Shown here: positions 53,511 through 64,000 of the stretch, one piece after another
Numbering within the stretch: the first letter of the stretch is position 1
Layout of the letters: each line of letters begins with the position of its first letter
Assembly: GCA_028277885.1 (NCBI GenBank)
Contig: JANQFK010000066.1
Span: 1-64,000 of the forward strand
Direction of reading: 5' to 3'
Length of the DNA: 64,000 nucleotides
Source: Myxococcota bacterium
GTDB lineage: Bacteria > Myxococcota_A > UBA9160 > UBA6930
Made by a program: the position numbers and the translations under genes
Notes under the pieces: generated by a model
Seen by the model: the letters and a program-made list of their open reading frames with translations, nothing else
Told to the model about the DNA's origin: nothing
The model's database searches: none

Positions 53511-54575
53511 ATGACCGGACCGAGAGCCCGACTCCTGCTTCCGCTCCTGCTCGCCGGCACCGCCGGCTGCACGTGGCTCGGCATCGCCCAGGTGCCCGAC
53601 CCCGCCGAGGCGCGGGCCCTCTCCCAGCGGGCCGCCGCGGTCTTCGCGCCGCTCCCCACCGAGATGGCCAGCGAGTCGAACCCGCGCAGCGCCGCCAAGG
53701 TGCGCCTGGGGCGGATGCTCTACTACGAGCCGCGGCTCTCGAAGAGCCAGGAGATCTCCTGCAACTCGTGCCACATGCTCGACCGCTTCGGCGCGGACGG
53801 GGAGCCCACCTCCCCGGGCCACAACGGCCAGCGCGGCGACCGCAACTCCCCCACCACCTACAACGCGGCGCTGCACCTCGCCCAGTTCTGGGACGGCCGC
53901 TCGCCCGACGTCGAGGACCAGGCCAAGGGCCCGGTGCTGAACCCGGTGGAGATGGCGATGCCCTCGGAGGCGAAGGTCGAAGGCCTGCTGCGCTCGATCC
54001 CGGACTACGAGCGCCTGTTCCGCGAGGCCTTCCCGGGCGAGTCCCAGCCCGTCACCTTCGACAACATGGCGCTCGCCATCGGCGCCTTCGAGCGCGGCCT
54101 GGTGACGCCCGGCCCCTTCGACCGCTTCCTGGCCGGGGACGTCGAGGCCCTCGACGCGGCCCAGCAGCGCGGGCTCCGGACCTTCCTGGCCACGGGCTGC
54201 ACGACCTGCCACAACGGCGTGACCGTGGGCGGCCTGCTCTACCAGAAGCTCGGCCTCGTGCATCCCTACGAGAGCGAGGACCCGGGGCGCTTCCAGGTCA
54301 CGGGCAACGAGGCGGACCGCAACGTGTTCAAGGTGCCGACGCTGCGCAACGTGGCCGAGACCGGCCCGTGGTTCCACGACGGGTCGGTCCGCAGCCTGGA
54401 GGAGGCGGTCCGGCTGATGGGCTGGCACCAGCTCGGCCGCGAGCTCGACGACCGGCAGGTGGGCGACCTGGTGGCGTTCCTCGGCAGCCTCACCGGCGAG
54501 ATCGACTGGGGCTACGTCGCGAAGCCGGAGCTTCCCGAGGGATCCGCCTCGACGCCGGGGCCCGACCGCAGCTGA
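53511..54575 (+). CDS. Di-haem cytochrome c peroxidase, lipoprotein-like
   Basis: A 354-residue protein with a lipoprotein-type signal (LLLAGTAGC) and two haem c motifs: C84-NSC-H88 and C230-TTC-H234. The sequence RNSPTTYNAALHLAQFWDGRSPDVEDQAKGPVLNPVEMAM is typical of the CCP/MauG family. Later FKVPTLRNVAETGPWFHDGSV supplies a distal ligand region. These periplasmic enzymes reduce H2O2 with electrons from small cytochromes. The spacing of 30 nt after dps suggests joint oxidative-stress expression. Confidence 0.92.
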   Translation: MTGPRARLLLPLLLAGTAGCTWLGIAQVPDPAEARALSQRAAAVFAPLPTEMASESNPRSAAKVRLGRMLYYEPRLSKSQEISCNSCHMLDRFGADGEPTSPGHNGQRGDRNSPTTYNAALHLAQFWDGRSPDVEDQAKGPVLNPVEMAMPSEAKVEGLLRSIPDYERLFREAFPGESQPVTFDNMALAIGAFERGLVTPGPFDRFLAGDVEALDAAQQRGLRTFLATGCTTCHNGVTVGGLLYQKLGLVHPYESEDPGRFQVTGNEADRNVFKVPTLRNVAETGPWFHDGSVRSLEEAVRLMGWHQLGRELDDRQVGDLVAFLGSLTGEIDWGYVAKPELPEGSASTPGPDRS

Positions 54576-54597
54576 GCGTCGCATGGGGGGGCCGTGG

Positions 54598-54603
54598 TAG
54601 CCT
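54598..54603 (+). promoter_or_regulatory. -10-like element near the GST start
   Basis: TAGCCT ends 9 nt before the ATG at 54613. A G-run lies between them, so a weak ribosome-binding site cannot be excluded. Confidence 0.3.
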
Positions 54604-54612
54604 GGGGGCGCG

Positions 54613-55380
54613 ATGGAGCTCCACGACAACCCCTTCAGCCCCTTCGCGTTCAAGGTCCGCGCGGCCCTGTACGAGAAGGGCTGCGGGTTCGAGAAGCGCG
54701 AGGTCCTGCGTCACGCGGATCGCGAGCGGCTGCTGGGCCTGAACCCGCGCGGCGAGGTGCCCGCGCTGGTGGACGGCGATACGGTCGTCTTCGACTCCAA
54801 GCTGATCTGCGCCTACCTGGAGGAGCGCTTCCCCGAGCCGCCGCTGCTGCCGAAGGACCCGGCGGGCCGCGCGCGCTGCCGCCAGCTCGAGCTCAAGGCG
54901 GACACCGAGATCGACGCCTGCCTGATCGTCCTCGCGACGCTCAAGCTGTTCCGCCCCGAGGTCGCGGGGCAGCACCCCGGCGCACTCGACCGCGCCGCCG
55001 AGATCTGGCAGCGCCACTGCGCGTTCCTCGAGGAGGCCCTGGCCGGCCGCGACTGGTTCGCCGACGACTTCTCCCTGGCCGACATCGCCCTCGCCCCGCA
55101 CTTCGCCTCGGCGGCCTTCGTGGGCTTCCCGGTCGGCGCCGAGCAGCCGGCGCTCGCCGCCTGGGTGGAGCGCGTGTCCCAGCGCGCGAGCGTCCAGCAG
55201 GCGACGCGGGAGATGGCCGAGGGCTTCGCCCAGTCCCAGGCCGACCCCGACTCGATGTTCGACACGAACCGGCTGCACTGGCGCAACGACCGCATCGAGG
55301 CGCTCCTGCGCTGCGGCCTCGGGCGCTGGCTCCTCGACGAGCTCGACGCCGATCGCGCCTTCCTCTCGCCGATCCCCTAG
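54613..55380 (+). CDS. Glutathione S-transferase-family protein
   Basis: A 255-residue protein. The N-terminal thioredoxin-like domain reads MELHDNPFSPFAFKVRAALYEKG, with the catalytic-region Ser/Pro and the cis-proline in NPRGEVPALVDG, followed by the glutathione-contact DSKLICAYLEERFP. The alpha-helical C-terminal domain contains FADDFSLADIALAPHF, the N-capping box. It is probably a detoxification or stress transferase with an unknown electrophile. A VOC-domain gene starts 5 nt after the stop, so they are cotranscribed. Confidence 0.88.
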   Translation: MELHDNPFSPFAFKVRAALYEKGCGFEKREVLRHADRERLLGLNPRGEVPALVDGDTVVFDSKLICAYLEERFPEPPLLPKDPAGRARCRQLELKADTEIDACLIVLATLKLFRPEVAGQHPGALDRAAEIWQRHCAFLEEALAGRDWFADDFSLADIALAPHFASAAFVGFPVGAEQPALAAWVERVSQRASVQQATREMAEGFAQSQADPDSMFDTNRLHWRNDRIEALLRCGLGRWLLDELDADRAFLSPIP

Positions 55381-55385
55381 CCGCG

Positions 55386-55853
55386 GTGGACGAGGTCGAA
55401 GTCGGCGCCGTCGATCACCTCTACCTCACGGTGAGCGACCTGGAGCGCTCCGAGCGCTTCTACGACCGGGTGATGCGGGCGCTCGGCTTCCGCAAGGTGG
55501 CGCGGCCGCTCGCCGGCGGAGACCCCCACGTCCACTACTTCAACCGCGTGGTCCAGATCTCCCTGCGGCCGGCGAAGGGGGAGCCCCGGGCCCACGACCC
55601 CTACGCGCCCGGGCTCCACCATCTCTGCCTGCGCGTGGCGGACCGCGCCGCCGTGGATCGCGTGGCCCGCGAGCTCGCGGCCCGGGGCATCGAGGTGACG
55701 GCGCCGGCCTCCTACCCGCAGTACCACGAGGACTACTACGCCGCGTTCTTCGAGGATCCCGACGGCATCCGCCTCGAGGTGGTGAACCTCTGCTCCGTCC
55801 GCACCGCCACCGTGGAGCACTGGGCGTCGATCCCGCCCATCGAGCTGGGCTGA
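55386..55853 (+). CDS. VOC-family (glyoxalase/bleomycin-resistance fold) protein
   Basis: A 155-residue protein with two beta-alpha-beta-beta-beta units: VGAVDHLYLTVSDLERSERFYDRVMRALGF (metal His), GLHHLCLRVADRAAVDRVARELAARGIEV (second His), and YYAAFFEDPDGIRLEVVNL (Glu). This is the metal-site pattern of the vicinal-oxygen-chelate fold. Reaction and substrate are unknown. Start is GTG, 5 nt past the GST stop. Confidence 0.85.
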   Translation: MDEVEVGAVDHLYLTVSDLERSERFYDRVMRALGFRKVARPLAGGDPHVHYFNRVVQISLRPAKGEPRAHDPYAPGLHHLCLRVADRAAVDRVARELAARGIEVTAPASYPQYHEDYYAAFFEDPDGIRLEVVNLCSVRTATVEHWASIPPIELG

Positions 55854-55856
55854 GCC

Positions 55857-56537
55857 TCAGCCGCGCCCCTCGCGGCGCAGCCGGTTCACCTCGCCGTGGG
55901 CGGCGCGGATCGGCTCCGGCAGGCGCGTGCGCGGCGCGAGGCGGAGCACCTGGCGGCGCGCCGTGGCGAGCGTGATGCGGTGGCCCACGGAGACGTAGAC
56001 GGGCTTCACGCCCTCGCGGGTGCGCACCACCTCGCCGATCACCTCGCCGCCATCGCGCAGCTGTACGTGGGCGCCGCGGCGCACTCCGGGCTCGCGATGG
56101 CGACCGACGAGGCGGCTCTTCGCGCAGCCCAGGGTGGGGAGGTCGAGGAGCACGCCCAGGTGGCAGGCCAGGCCGAAGCGCCGCGGGTGGGCGCGTCCCT
56201 GGCCGTCGCACACCAGCAGGTCGGGCCGGCCCTTCAGCTTCGCGAAGGCGGCCAGCACCGCGGGGATCTCGCGGAAGGAGAGGTAGCCGGGTACGTAGGG
56301 GAAGCGCGCGCGCTCGCACACCCCGGCCGCCTCGACGGGCTCGAGGCTCCCGGCGTCGAGCAGGACGACGGCGGCGAACAGCACCGGGCTGCCCCGGTCG
56401 TAGGAGACGTCGGCGCCCGCCACCAGGCGCACCGGGCGGGGTTCGTCGCGCTCGCGCACGGCGTCGCGCAGGCGCTCCTGGATGCGGCGGGCCTCGGCGA
56501 CGGAGACGTCCCAGGCGTGGCGGGGGCGACGCGCCGT
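55857..56537 (-). CDS. nfi: Endonuclease V with a likely ACG start
   Basis: Endonuclease V cleaves DNA (and in some cases RNA) near deoxyinosine or inosine. The active site is complete: AGADVSYD (Asp), FPYVPGYLSFREIP (Tyr and Glu), LLVCDGQGRAHPRR (Asp) and GCAKSRL (Lys). The family's N-terminal HxWD...EA...Q..L segment is present as HAWDVSVAEARRIQERL, but it lies upstream of the first ATG/GTG/TTG codon (GTG, 56459). The only plausible start covering it is ACG at 56537, 9 nt after GGAG, giving 226 residues, the normal length. From the GTG it would be 200 residues and lack the first helix. Confidence 0.85.
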   Translation of the reverse strand, partial: TARRPRHAWDVSVAEARRIQERLRDAVRERDEPRPVRLVAGADVSYDRGSPVLFAAVVLLDAGSLEPVEAAGVCERARFPYVPGYLSFREIPAVLAAFAKLKGRPDLLVCDGQGRAHPRRFGLACHLGVLLDLPTLGCAKSRLVGRHREPGVRRGAHVQLRDGGEVIGEVVRTREGVKPVYVSVGHRITLATARRQVLRLAPRTRLPEPIRAAHGEVNRLRREGRG

Positions 56538-56550
56538 GGCCGATGGCTCC

Positions 56551-56568
56551 GCGGGCCCTTCGGGCCCG

Positions 56569-56569
<1 letters not shown>
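56551..56569 (-). terminator. GAA-loop hairpin just after sucA
   Basis: GCGGGCCC-GAA-GGGCCCGC (minus strand), a perfect 8-bp stem touching the sucA stop codon. It resembles the one after the radical SAM gene. Confidence 0.4.
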
Positions 56570-59412
<2,843 letters not shown>

Positions 59413-59638
59413 GGGGTGCTGTCTCCCGGAGCCGCCGAGCCCGAGGGTGCGTCGGGGCCCTGAAGTCGCCGGGCGTGGCGCCCGGTCTCTCTTGGTGATC
59501 GGCGGATCGCAGCCGTGCCTGAGGAGAATCCTCCGACGCCGGAGCGTAGCGGCTGGCGGGCCGCCGACCACGGCCGGGGGCCTCCCCCGACCGCACGTCA
59601 TTGAGCAACGGTGCGCGCAGGGATTCGATCGCGGGGGC

Positions 59639-59974
59639 TCAGGGGGCGGGGGCGAGCAGCGCCAGCACGACCAGGCGCTCGGGGCCCTCGTTGCGCACGC
59701 CGTGGGGCACGCCCTCGGGCGCCACCAGCAGCATGCCCGACTCCATGGCGATCTCGCGGCCCTCGAGCAGGAAGAGCCCCCGCCCCTCCACCACCCAGTA
59801 GACCTTGTCCATGCCCGCGTGGGCGTGGAGAGCGTGCTCCTGGCCGGGCTCGAAGGCGTTCAGGCCCACCAGCAGGCGCTCCGACGCGAACAGGGTCGAC
59901 TTGCCCATCTTCTCGGGGTGGAAGACGGCGTGCTGCGCGGGCCGGATCGCCGTGGGGTGCTCGAGATCGCTCAT
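59639..59974 (-). CDS. Small cupin-domain protein
   Basis: A 111-residue cytoplasmic cupin. Motif 1 is EHALHAHAGMDKVYWVVEGRG (His, His and Glu-type ligands in GxxHxH...). Motif 2 is PEGVPHGVRNEGPERL. It is a single beta-barrel, probably a dimer, of unknown ligand. GGAGGA precedes the ATG. Confidence 0.82.
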   Translation of the reverse strand: MSDLEHPTAIRPAQHAVFHPEKMGKSTLFASERLLVGLNAFEPGQEHALHAHAGMDKVYWVVEGRGLFLLEGREIAMESGMLLVAPEGVPHGVRNEGPERLVVLALLAPAP

Positions 59975-60051
59975 GGACTTCCTCCAGGGGGGTGGGCCTT
60001 CTGCGCCGAGGGGCGCCAGGGTAGGAGAGCCCGGGGGCCCGACGCGACCGC

Positions 60052-60057
60052 TATGCT
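60052..60057 (+). promoter_or_regulatory. -10-like element of a leaderless-type promoter
   Basis: TATGCT ends exactly 6 nt before the ATG at 60064. No ribosome-binding site is visible. Confidence 0.45.
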
Positions 60058-60063
60058 GGCCCG

Positions 60064-60678
60064 ATGCCGCGCTTCGATGCCGCGCTGCGCTCGCGTCTGG
60101 ACGCCAACCTGGCCGGCTTCCGGCGCCGGGCGCTGCCCCTCGAGGGCCGGCGCCACGCCGCCGTGGCCGCGACCCTGGTGTGCGGGGAGGCCGGCGAGGC
60201 CTGCTTCCTCATCACCCGGCGCGCCTCGGGCCTGCGCCGGCACAGCGGCCAGTGGGCCCTGCCCGGCGGGCGGGTGGATCCGGGCGAGACCCCCGAGGCG
60301 GCGGCGCTGCGCGAGCTGGCCGAGGAGGTCGCACTGGTGCGCCGGTCCGAGCACGTCCTGGGCAGCCTCGACGACTACCCCACCCGCTCGGGGTTCGTGA
60401 TGACGCCCGTGGTGGTGTGGGGCGGCGACGCCGAGGGCCTGGTGCCCGACCCCGAGGAGGTGGCTTCGATCCACCGCGTCCCGCTGGCCCAGCTCGAGGG
60501 TCCTCTGCACCCGGTGCGCGAGGGCGAGCGCGAGCTGGTCACGATCGCGATGCCCATGCTGGGGACCCACGTCCACGCCCCCACCGCCGCCATCCTCCAC
60601 CAGCTCTGGGAGGTCGCGGTGGCGGGCCGGGCGACGCGCGTCGCGCACTTCGACCAGCCCGCCTTCGCCTGGCGCTAG
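60064..60678 (+). CDS. Nudix hydrolase, CoA-pyrophosphatase-like
   Basis: A 204-residue protein with a Nudix box GGRVDPGETPEAAALRELAEEVAL, matching GX5EX7REUXEEXGU except for Ala at the last Gly. The LITRRASGLRRHSGQWALPGG stretch before it is characteristic of the CoA/NADH pyrophosphatase (NudL-like) subgroup. It probably hydrolyses a nucleoside-diphosphate-linked substrate such as CoA. It has the leaderless-type promoter described above. Confidence 0.85.
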   Translation: MPRFDAALRSRLDANLAGFRRRALPLEGRRHAAVAATLVCGEAGEACFLITRRASGLRRHSGQWALPGGRVDPGETPEAAALRELAEEVALVRRSEHVLGSLDDYPTRSGFVMTPVVVWGGDAEGLVPDPEEVASIHRVPLAQLEGPLHPVREGERELVTIAMPMLGTHVHAPTAAILHQLWEVAVAGRATRVAHFDQPAFAWR

Positions 60679-60689
60679 CTGCGCCGGCG

Positions 60690-62057
60690 TCAGCGCAGCC
60701 GCGTCGCGAAGAAGTCGCCGAGGCCGCGACCGGCCACCGCCTCGGCGGCGGCGCGCAGCTCCTCCACGCCCACGGGCCGGCGCGCGGCGGCGAGGCGCGC
60801 CAGCACGTCGTCGAGGCCCGCCTCGCCGGTGGTGGCCTCCTGGAGCTCGAGGTCGAGGGCGCGGAGCACGGTCACCGCCTTGGCGGTCACGGCGCCGCTG
60901 GCCTCGCCGTCGCCGAAGGGACCGGCGGCGCGGCCGCGCTCGGCGAAGGCCTCGAGAGCGCGCTCGAAGCGGCGGCGGCTCACGGTGCGCGAGCGCACCA
61001 GCAGCTCGAGGGAGTAGAGCTCCGCCAGGCCCTCCACGATCCAGTCGCCGCCCGGCGCCGAGCGCGCCCCCATGGCGACGTGGACCAGCTCGTGGAGCAC
61101 GGGGCTGCTCAGGTCGCTGGTGATGAGCGGCCGGTCGGCGTGGACGAAGAGCGAGCTGGGGCCCGAGAGGCCGCCGCGCCACATGGGGTCGCCGGCGCTC
61201 ACCACCAGCAGGCGCTCGGGCAGCGCCCCCACGGCGTCGCGCAGCTCGGGCAGCGTCCAGCGCAGCAGCGCGAGGATGTCGTGGCGGCGCAGACCCTGGC
61301 CCGTGGGCCCCGCGATGGCGAGCCGGCTGCCGGCGACGCGCTCGCGAAGCACGCCGAGGTGGCCGAGCACCATCCAGCCCTTGGGGCGGTCGAAGCGGCG
61401 CTCGGGGTCGACGAGCTCGTAGCGACCGTCGCCGCCCTTCTCGTAGGGGAGCGCCGAGCTCCAGCCCTGGGGCAGGCGCAGGGCGAGCCGGGCCCGGGAG
61501 GTCGCCCCGTCGCGGGTGACGACGCGCACCGGCGGCACCAGGTCCTCGCCGCGGAAGAGCGCCCACTGCTCGGCGCAGCGCGCGTCGTAGCTGGCGGCGT
61601 CGCGCAGGTGGTCGATGCGGAACTGGTAGCGGAGCACGGCGTCCCGGGCGGGGGGCTCCCACGTGACGAAGCCCTCGCGGACGTCGAGCCCGCCGTTGCC
61701 CTGGAAGGCCAGGTGGCGCTCGGGATCCACGCGGAAGCGGATGCTGCGCACCGCGCCGTCGTGGTCGGGCAGCCGGACCGCCACCCGGGCGGCCCGCTCG
61801 CTGGCGAGGATGCGGGCCTCGTAGTCGAGGGCGTAGCGGGTCTCGACCACCGGCGGGGCCGGGGCCCGCTCCTCGGGCTCCGTGACCGGCGCGGCCCGCG
61901 CGGCCGGCGCGACCGGCGTGGCGGGCGGAGAGCCGGGCGGCGGTGCGGGCGGGGTCGTGCCCACGGCGAGCCCGGCGGTGAGGACCGCCAGGGCGGTCCA
62001 GGCCCGCCGGAGCGGGGTGGAGCCCGGGCGCGCGCCGCGTCGACCGCCCCCGCTCAC
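60690..62057 (-). CDS. Exported MA-clan metallopeptidase-like protein
   Basis: From a GTG at 62057 this is 455 residues: a signal-type helix (about 15-32), a Pro/Ala-rich linker to about 75, a beta-rich region, then the zinc motif H322-E-L-V-H326 with a downstream glutamate in WIVEGLAELY (E342). This is the pattern of peptidase-MA-like domains (HELxH...W-x-x-EGLAE). It is probably a periplasmic or outer-surface gluzincin. The GTG overlaps the TGA of the ATP-grasp gene by 4 nt, so translation is coupled and the three genes at this end form one operon. Confidence 0.75.
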   Translation of the reverse strand: MSGGGRRGARPGSTPLRRAWTALAVLTAGLAVGTTPPAPPPGSPPATPVAPAARAAPVTEPEERAPAPPVVETRYALDYEARILASERAARVAVRLPDHDGAVRSIRFRVDPERHLAFQGNGGLDVREGFVTWEPPARDAVLRYQFRIDHLRDAASYDARCAEQWALFRGEDLVPPVRVVTRDGATSRARLALRLPQGWSSALPYEKGGDGRYELVDPERRFDRPKGWMVLGHLGVLRERVAGSRLAIAGPTGQGLRRHDILALLRWTLPELRDAVGALPERLLVVSAGDPMWRGGLSGPSSLFVHADRPLITSDLSSPVLHELVHVAMGARSAPGGDWIVEGLAELYSLELLVRSRTVSRRRFERALEAFAERGRAAGPFGDGEASGAVTAKAVTVLRALDLELQEATTGEAGLDDVLARLAAARRPVGVEELRAAAEAVAGRGLGDFFATRLR

Positions 62058-63010
62058 GCGGCGCCGTCCGAGCCGCACAGCGCGGCGAGCTCCCGGCCGA
62101 TGCGCACCCGCTCCTCGAGGGGCAGCTCGACGTCGCCCAGGCGCTCCACGGCCTCGAGGCGCGGGCGCAGGCCGGCGCGGTTGGCGAGCTGGATGGCGAG
62201 GCCGGGGCGCGCGTTCAGCTCGAGGATCACCGGGCCGAGCTCGGGGTCGATCACGACGTCGGCCCCCACGTAGCCGAGCCCGGTGCGGTCCGTGGCGCCG
62301 ACGGCGATCTGGAGCACGCGCTCGAAGGCCGGGATCGCGGCCCCCACCACCCGGCGCCCGGTGTCGGGGTGGGTGGTGGCCGGCGAGCGGCCCAGCACCG
62401 CGTGGTGGATGCGGCCGGTGGCGAGGTCGATGCCGGCGCCGAGGGCGCCCTGGTGGAGGTTCGCGCGGCCCGACGAGCGCCGCGTCGGCAGCCGGGTCAT
62501 CGCCATCACGGGCACCCCCCGGAACACGATCACCCGCACGTCCGGCACGCCCCCCTCGGCGAGCTCGGCGAGCAGGGGGTGTACCTCCAGGCGCTGCTCC
62601 ACCATGGCCGCGTCGAGGTGGCCGGCCAGGGAGTAGAGGCCGGAGATGATGCCGGCGGCGTGGTAGCGGAACTCGTCCACGCCGAGGGCGCGCCCGCCGG
62701 ACCGCAGGAAGCCCTCGCCCTCGCGGCCCGCCACCACCACGATGCCGTTCCCCATGGCGCCGCGCGCGGGCTTGAGCACGAAGGAGCCCCGCCCCGCCAG
62801 GCGCTCGGGCAGGTCGCGCACCTCGTGGTGCTCGCGCGCCACGGCGTAGAGCCGCGGGACGGGGATGCCCGCCTCGCTGCACAGCCGCTTGGTGGCGAGC
62901 TTGTCGTCCACCAGCGGGTAGCGGGCGCGGTCGTTGGCGGGCAGCAGGTAGCGCGCGTTGCGCCGGTTCAGCCCGAGCACCCCCGCCCGGCGCAGTGCCG
63001 AGAGTCTCAA
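62054..63010 (-). CDS. RimK-related alpha-L-glutamate-ligase-like ATP-grasp protein
   Basis: From a TTG at 63010 this is 318 residues. GVLGLNRRNARYLLPANDRARYPLVDDKLATKRLCSEAGIPVP opens it, as in the alpha-L-glutamate-ligase-like family. The ATP-grasp core follows: GSFVLKPARGAMGNGIVVV (ATP-binding Lys), DVRVIVFRGVPVMAMTRLP, and the metal ligands in GYVGADVVIDPELGPVILELNARPGLAIQLANRAGL. ATP-grasp ligases form amide bonds via acyl phosphates; the acceptor is unknown. The start overlaps the upstream stop (TTGA) and the stop overlaps the peptidase start (GTGA), so all three are coupled. Confidence 0.88.
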   Translation of the reverse strand: MRLSALRRAGVLGLNRRNARYLLPANDRARYPLVDDKLATKRLCSEAGIPVPRLYAVAREHHEVRDLPERLAGRGSFVLKPARGAMGNGIVVVAGREGEGFLRSGGRALGVDEFRYHAAGIISGLYSLAGHLDAAMVEQRLEVHPLLAELAEGGVPDVRVIVFRGVPVMAMTRLPTRRSSGRANLHQGALGAGIDLATGRIHHAVLGRSPATTHPDTGRRVVGAAIPAFERVLQIAVGATDRTGLGYVGADVVIDPELGPVILELNARPGLAIQLANRAGLRPRLEAVERLGDVELPLEERVRIGRELAALCGSDGAA

Positions 63011-64000
63011 GACGCCGGACCCTCGGAGACGGCCAGCGCGCGGAAGCGGAGCAGGTCCGCGACGCGGTAGCCGGTGTAGCCCCCGATCCAGACCAGGGCC
63101 CCCATGGTGCTCACCACCAGCTCCGGGAAGGTGAAGACGAGGTGCTCGGCCAGGGGGCTGCGGAAGACGGGGTAGATCGCGACCGCGACGGCGACCGAGG
63201 CGACGGCCCGGGCGAGGGCGATGCGCACGCCCTCCTCGGCCAGGGTGATGGAGACCCGCTCGATCAGCATGGTGAGGATCACGATGGGGAAGAGCACGCC
63301 GGCGAAGAGCTCGCGGTTGCCGAAGCCGCGCCCCACCAGGGCGATGCCCGTCACCGTGAGCACTACCAGGCACAGCAGCACCCCGAGCCGCGGCACCAGC
63401 AGCAGGCGCAGGCGCTCGAGGGGCAGCCGGCCGAGGACCCCGATCCCCAGCACCACCGTCACCAGGCCGAGGCCCGCAGGGAGCGAGAAGTCGCGGATCG
63501 CGAAGGCGATCAGCACGGGCATGAAGGTCCCGTAGGTGGGCACGCCGATGCCGTTGCGGAAGATCGCCACCATCAGCGCGCCGAGGGGCAGCAGCAGCAG
63601 CGCGCGCAGCACCGACTGGGTGCCGAGGGGCAGGCCATAGAGCGAGAAGGCGGCCAGCACCCGGTTGGACGGCGCCATCACCGTCGCGATCTCGTCGGGG
63701 CGGAGGCGCTCGCGCAGCGCCCGCAGGCGATGGCCCACGGCCTGGACGCTGCTGGCCTCCACCACCTCGCGCTCGCCGCTGCCCAGGGCGACCAGGTCGG
63801 GGGGGCGCTCGCCGAAGAAGCCGCGCTGGGTCGACATGGGGACCCAGCGCCCCTCGAGCCAGGCCTCGCTCCAGACCTCCTCGCCCGGCGCCTCGCCCTC
63901 GCGCAGGGCCAGGCCGCGCACGCTGCGCGCGGGGATCCCGAGGCCGCGCAGGAGCGTGACGAGGAGACGCGCCTCGCCCAGGGCCGAGCCCTCGCGGCGC
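63007..64000 (-). CDS. Inactive-transglutaminase/7TM protein (UUP1-like), 5-prime end outside the window
   Basis: The gene runs off the right edge; 331 codons are visible. The visible N-terminal part, EGSALGEARLLVTLLRGLGIPARSVRGL, is a transglutaminase-like core. A Ser-Ala pair stands where the catalytic Cys would be, so it is catalytically dead. Seven hydrophobic helices fill the rest, including TQSVLRALLLLPLGALMVAIFRNGIGVPTYGTFMPVLIAFA, typical of the 7TM domain that the family joins to the inactive transglutaminase. It is encoded directly before the ATP-grasp ligase, its usual neighbour, with start-stop overlap. Confidence 0.85.
   Translation of the reverse strand, partial: RREGSALGEARLLVTLLRGLGIPARSVRGLALREGEAPGEEVWSEAWLEGRWVPMSTQRGFFGERPPDLVALGSGEREVVEASSVQAVGHRLRALRERLRPDEIATVMAPSNRVLAAFSLYGLPLGTQSVLRALLLLPLGALMVAIFRNGIGVPTYGTFMPVLIAFAIRDFSLPAGLGLVTVVLGIGVLGRLPLERLRLLLVPRLGVLLCLVVLTVTGIALVGRGFGNRELFAGVLFPIVILTMLIERVSITLAEEGVRIALARAVASVAVAVAIYPVFRSPLAEHLVFTFPELVVSTMGALVWIGGYTGYRVADLLRFRALAVSEGPAS

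Noticed and set aside
55857..56537. Endonuclease V (inosine-specific) as a functional partner of RADAR
   Set aside because: Chemically attractive, but the genes are 43 kb apart with housekeeping genes between. Endonuclease V is common in bacteria without RADAR.

Overview
The window is very GC-rich DNA (roughly 70% or more by eye) densely packed with bacterial genes on both strands. The gene content suggests a deltaproteobacterial lineage in the broad sense (Myxococcota or a neighbouring phylum). The indicators are PEP-CTERM proteins, a DUF5666/DUF6502 pair, thrombospondin type 3 and DGxDNDGDG calcium-loop repeats, several receptor kinases, enhancer-binding regulators, PlsB, and an inactive-transglutaminase/7TM protein with its ATP-grasp partner. 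This placement is inferred from gene content, not from a phylogeny. I see no rRNA, tRNA, CRISPR array or insertion sequence.

Left part (1-8.1 kb, all minus strand). A compact operon encodes a degenerate NtrC-type response regulator, a 1549-residue fusion of an RND/MMPL exporter to a 7TM-GAF histidine kinase, and a LolA-like periplasmic protein, closed by a Rho-independent terminator. An intact sigma-54 activator lies immediately upstream. Together they look like a transporter that senses its own activity or cargo and signals to an unusual regulator.

Defence region (8.2-13.9 kb). A P-loop ATPase and a very large adenosine-deaminase-like protein, 15 nt apart, form a RADAR-type anti-phage system (rdrA/rdrB). 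The ATPase carries a histone-like Lys/Arg tail. A nucleoside-2-deoxyribosyltransferase-like gene is divergent from it, and a perfect CRP/FNR-type palindrome lies nearby.

Middle (13.9-43 kb). This part mixes housekeeping and surface genes: a HAD phosphatase, a small XRE regulator, secreted proteins, an alpha/beta hydrolase, an M20 amidohydrolase, PilZ, cupin, protein-L-isoaspartate methyltransferase, PlsB, a secreted Sdr-like Ser-Asp repeat protein, a strictosidine-synthase-like protein, a LysR regulator, an Na+ symporter, a hybrid kinase, a PEP-CTERM/penicillin-acylase pair, a 2OG-Fe(II) oxygenase, a CAP protein, an M1 aminopeptidase and a second PEP-CTERM protein.

Right part (43-64 kb). This holds the DUF6502/DUF5666 pair, a DUF3604 protein behind a double palindrome, a radical SAM protein, an ABC-class ATPase, a DsbA-like protein, a MOSC protein, a hybrid kinase, Dps, a di-haem peroxidase, a GST, a VOC protein, endonuclease V, SucA, a cupin, a Nudix protein, and a translationally coupled trio (inactive transglutaminase-7TM, ATP-grasp ligase, MA-type peptidase) running off the right edge.

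Two window-wide expression features stand out. Several genes have a TAnnnT -10-like hexamer ending only 6-9 nt before the start codon, which suggests leaderless mRNAs. Three genes appear to begin at ACG or ATC.
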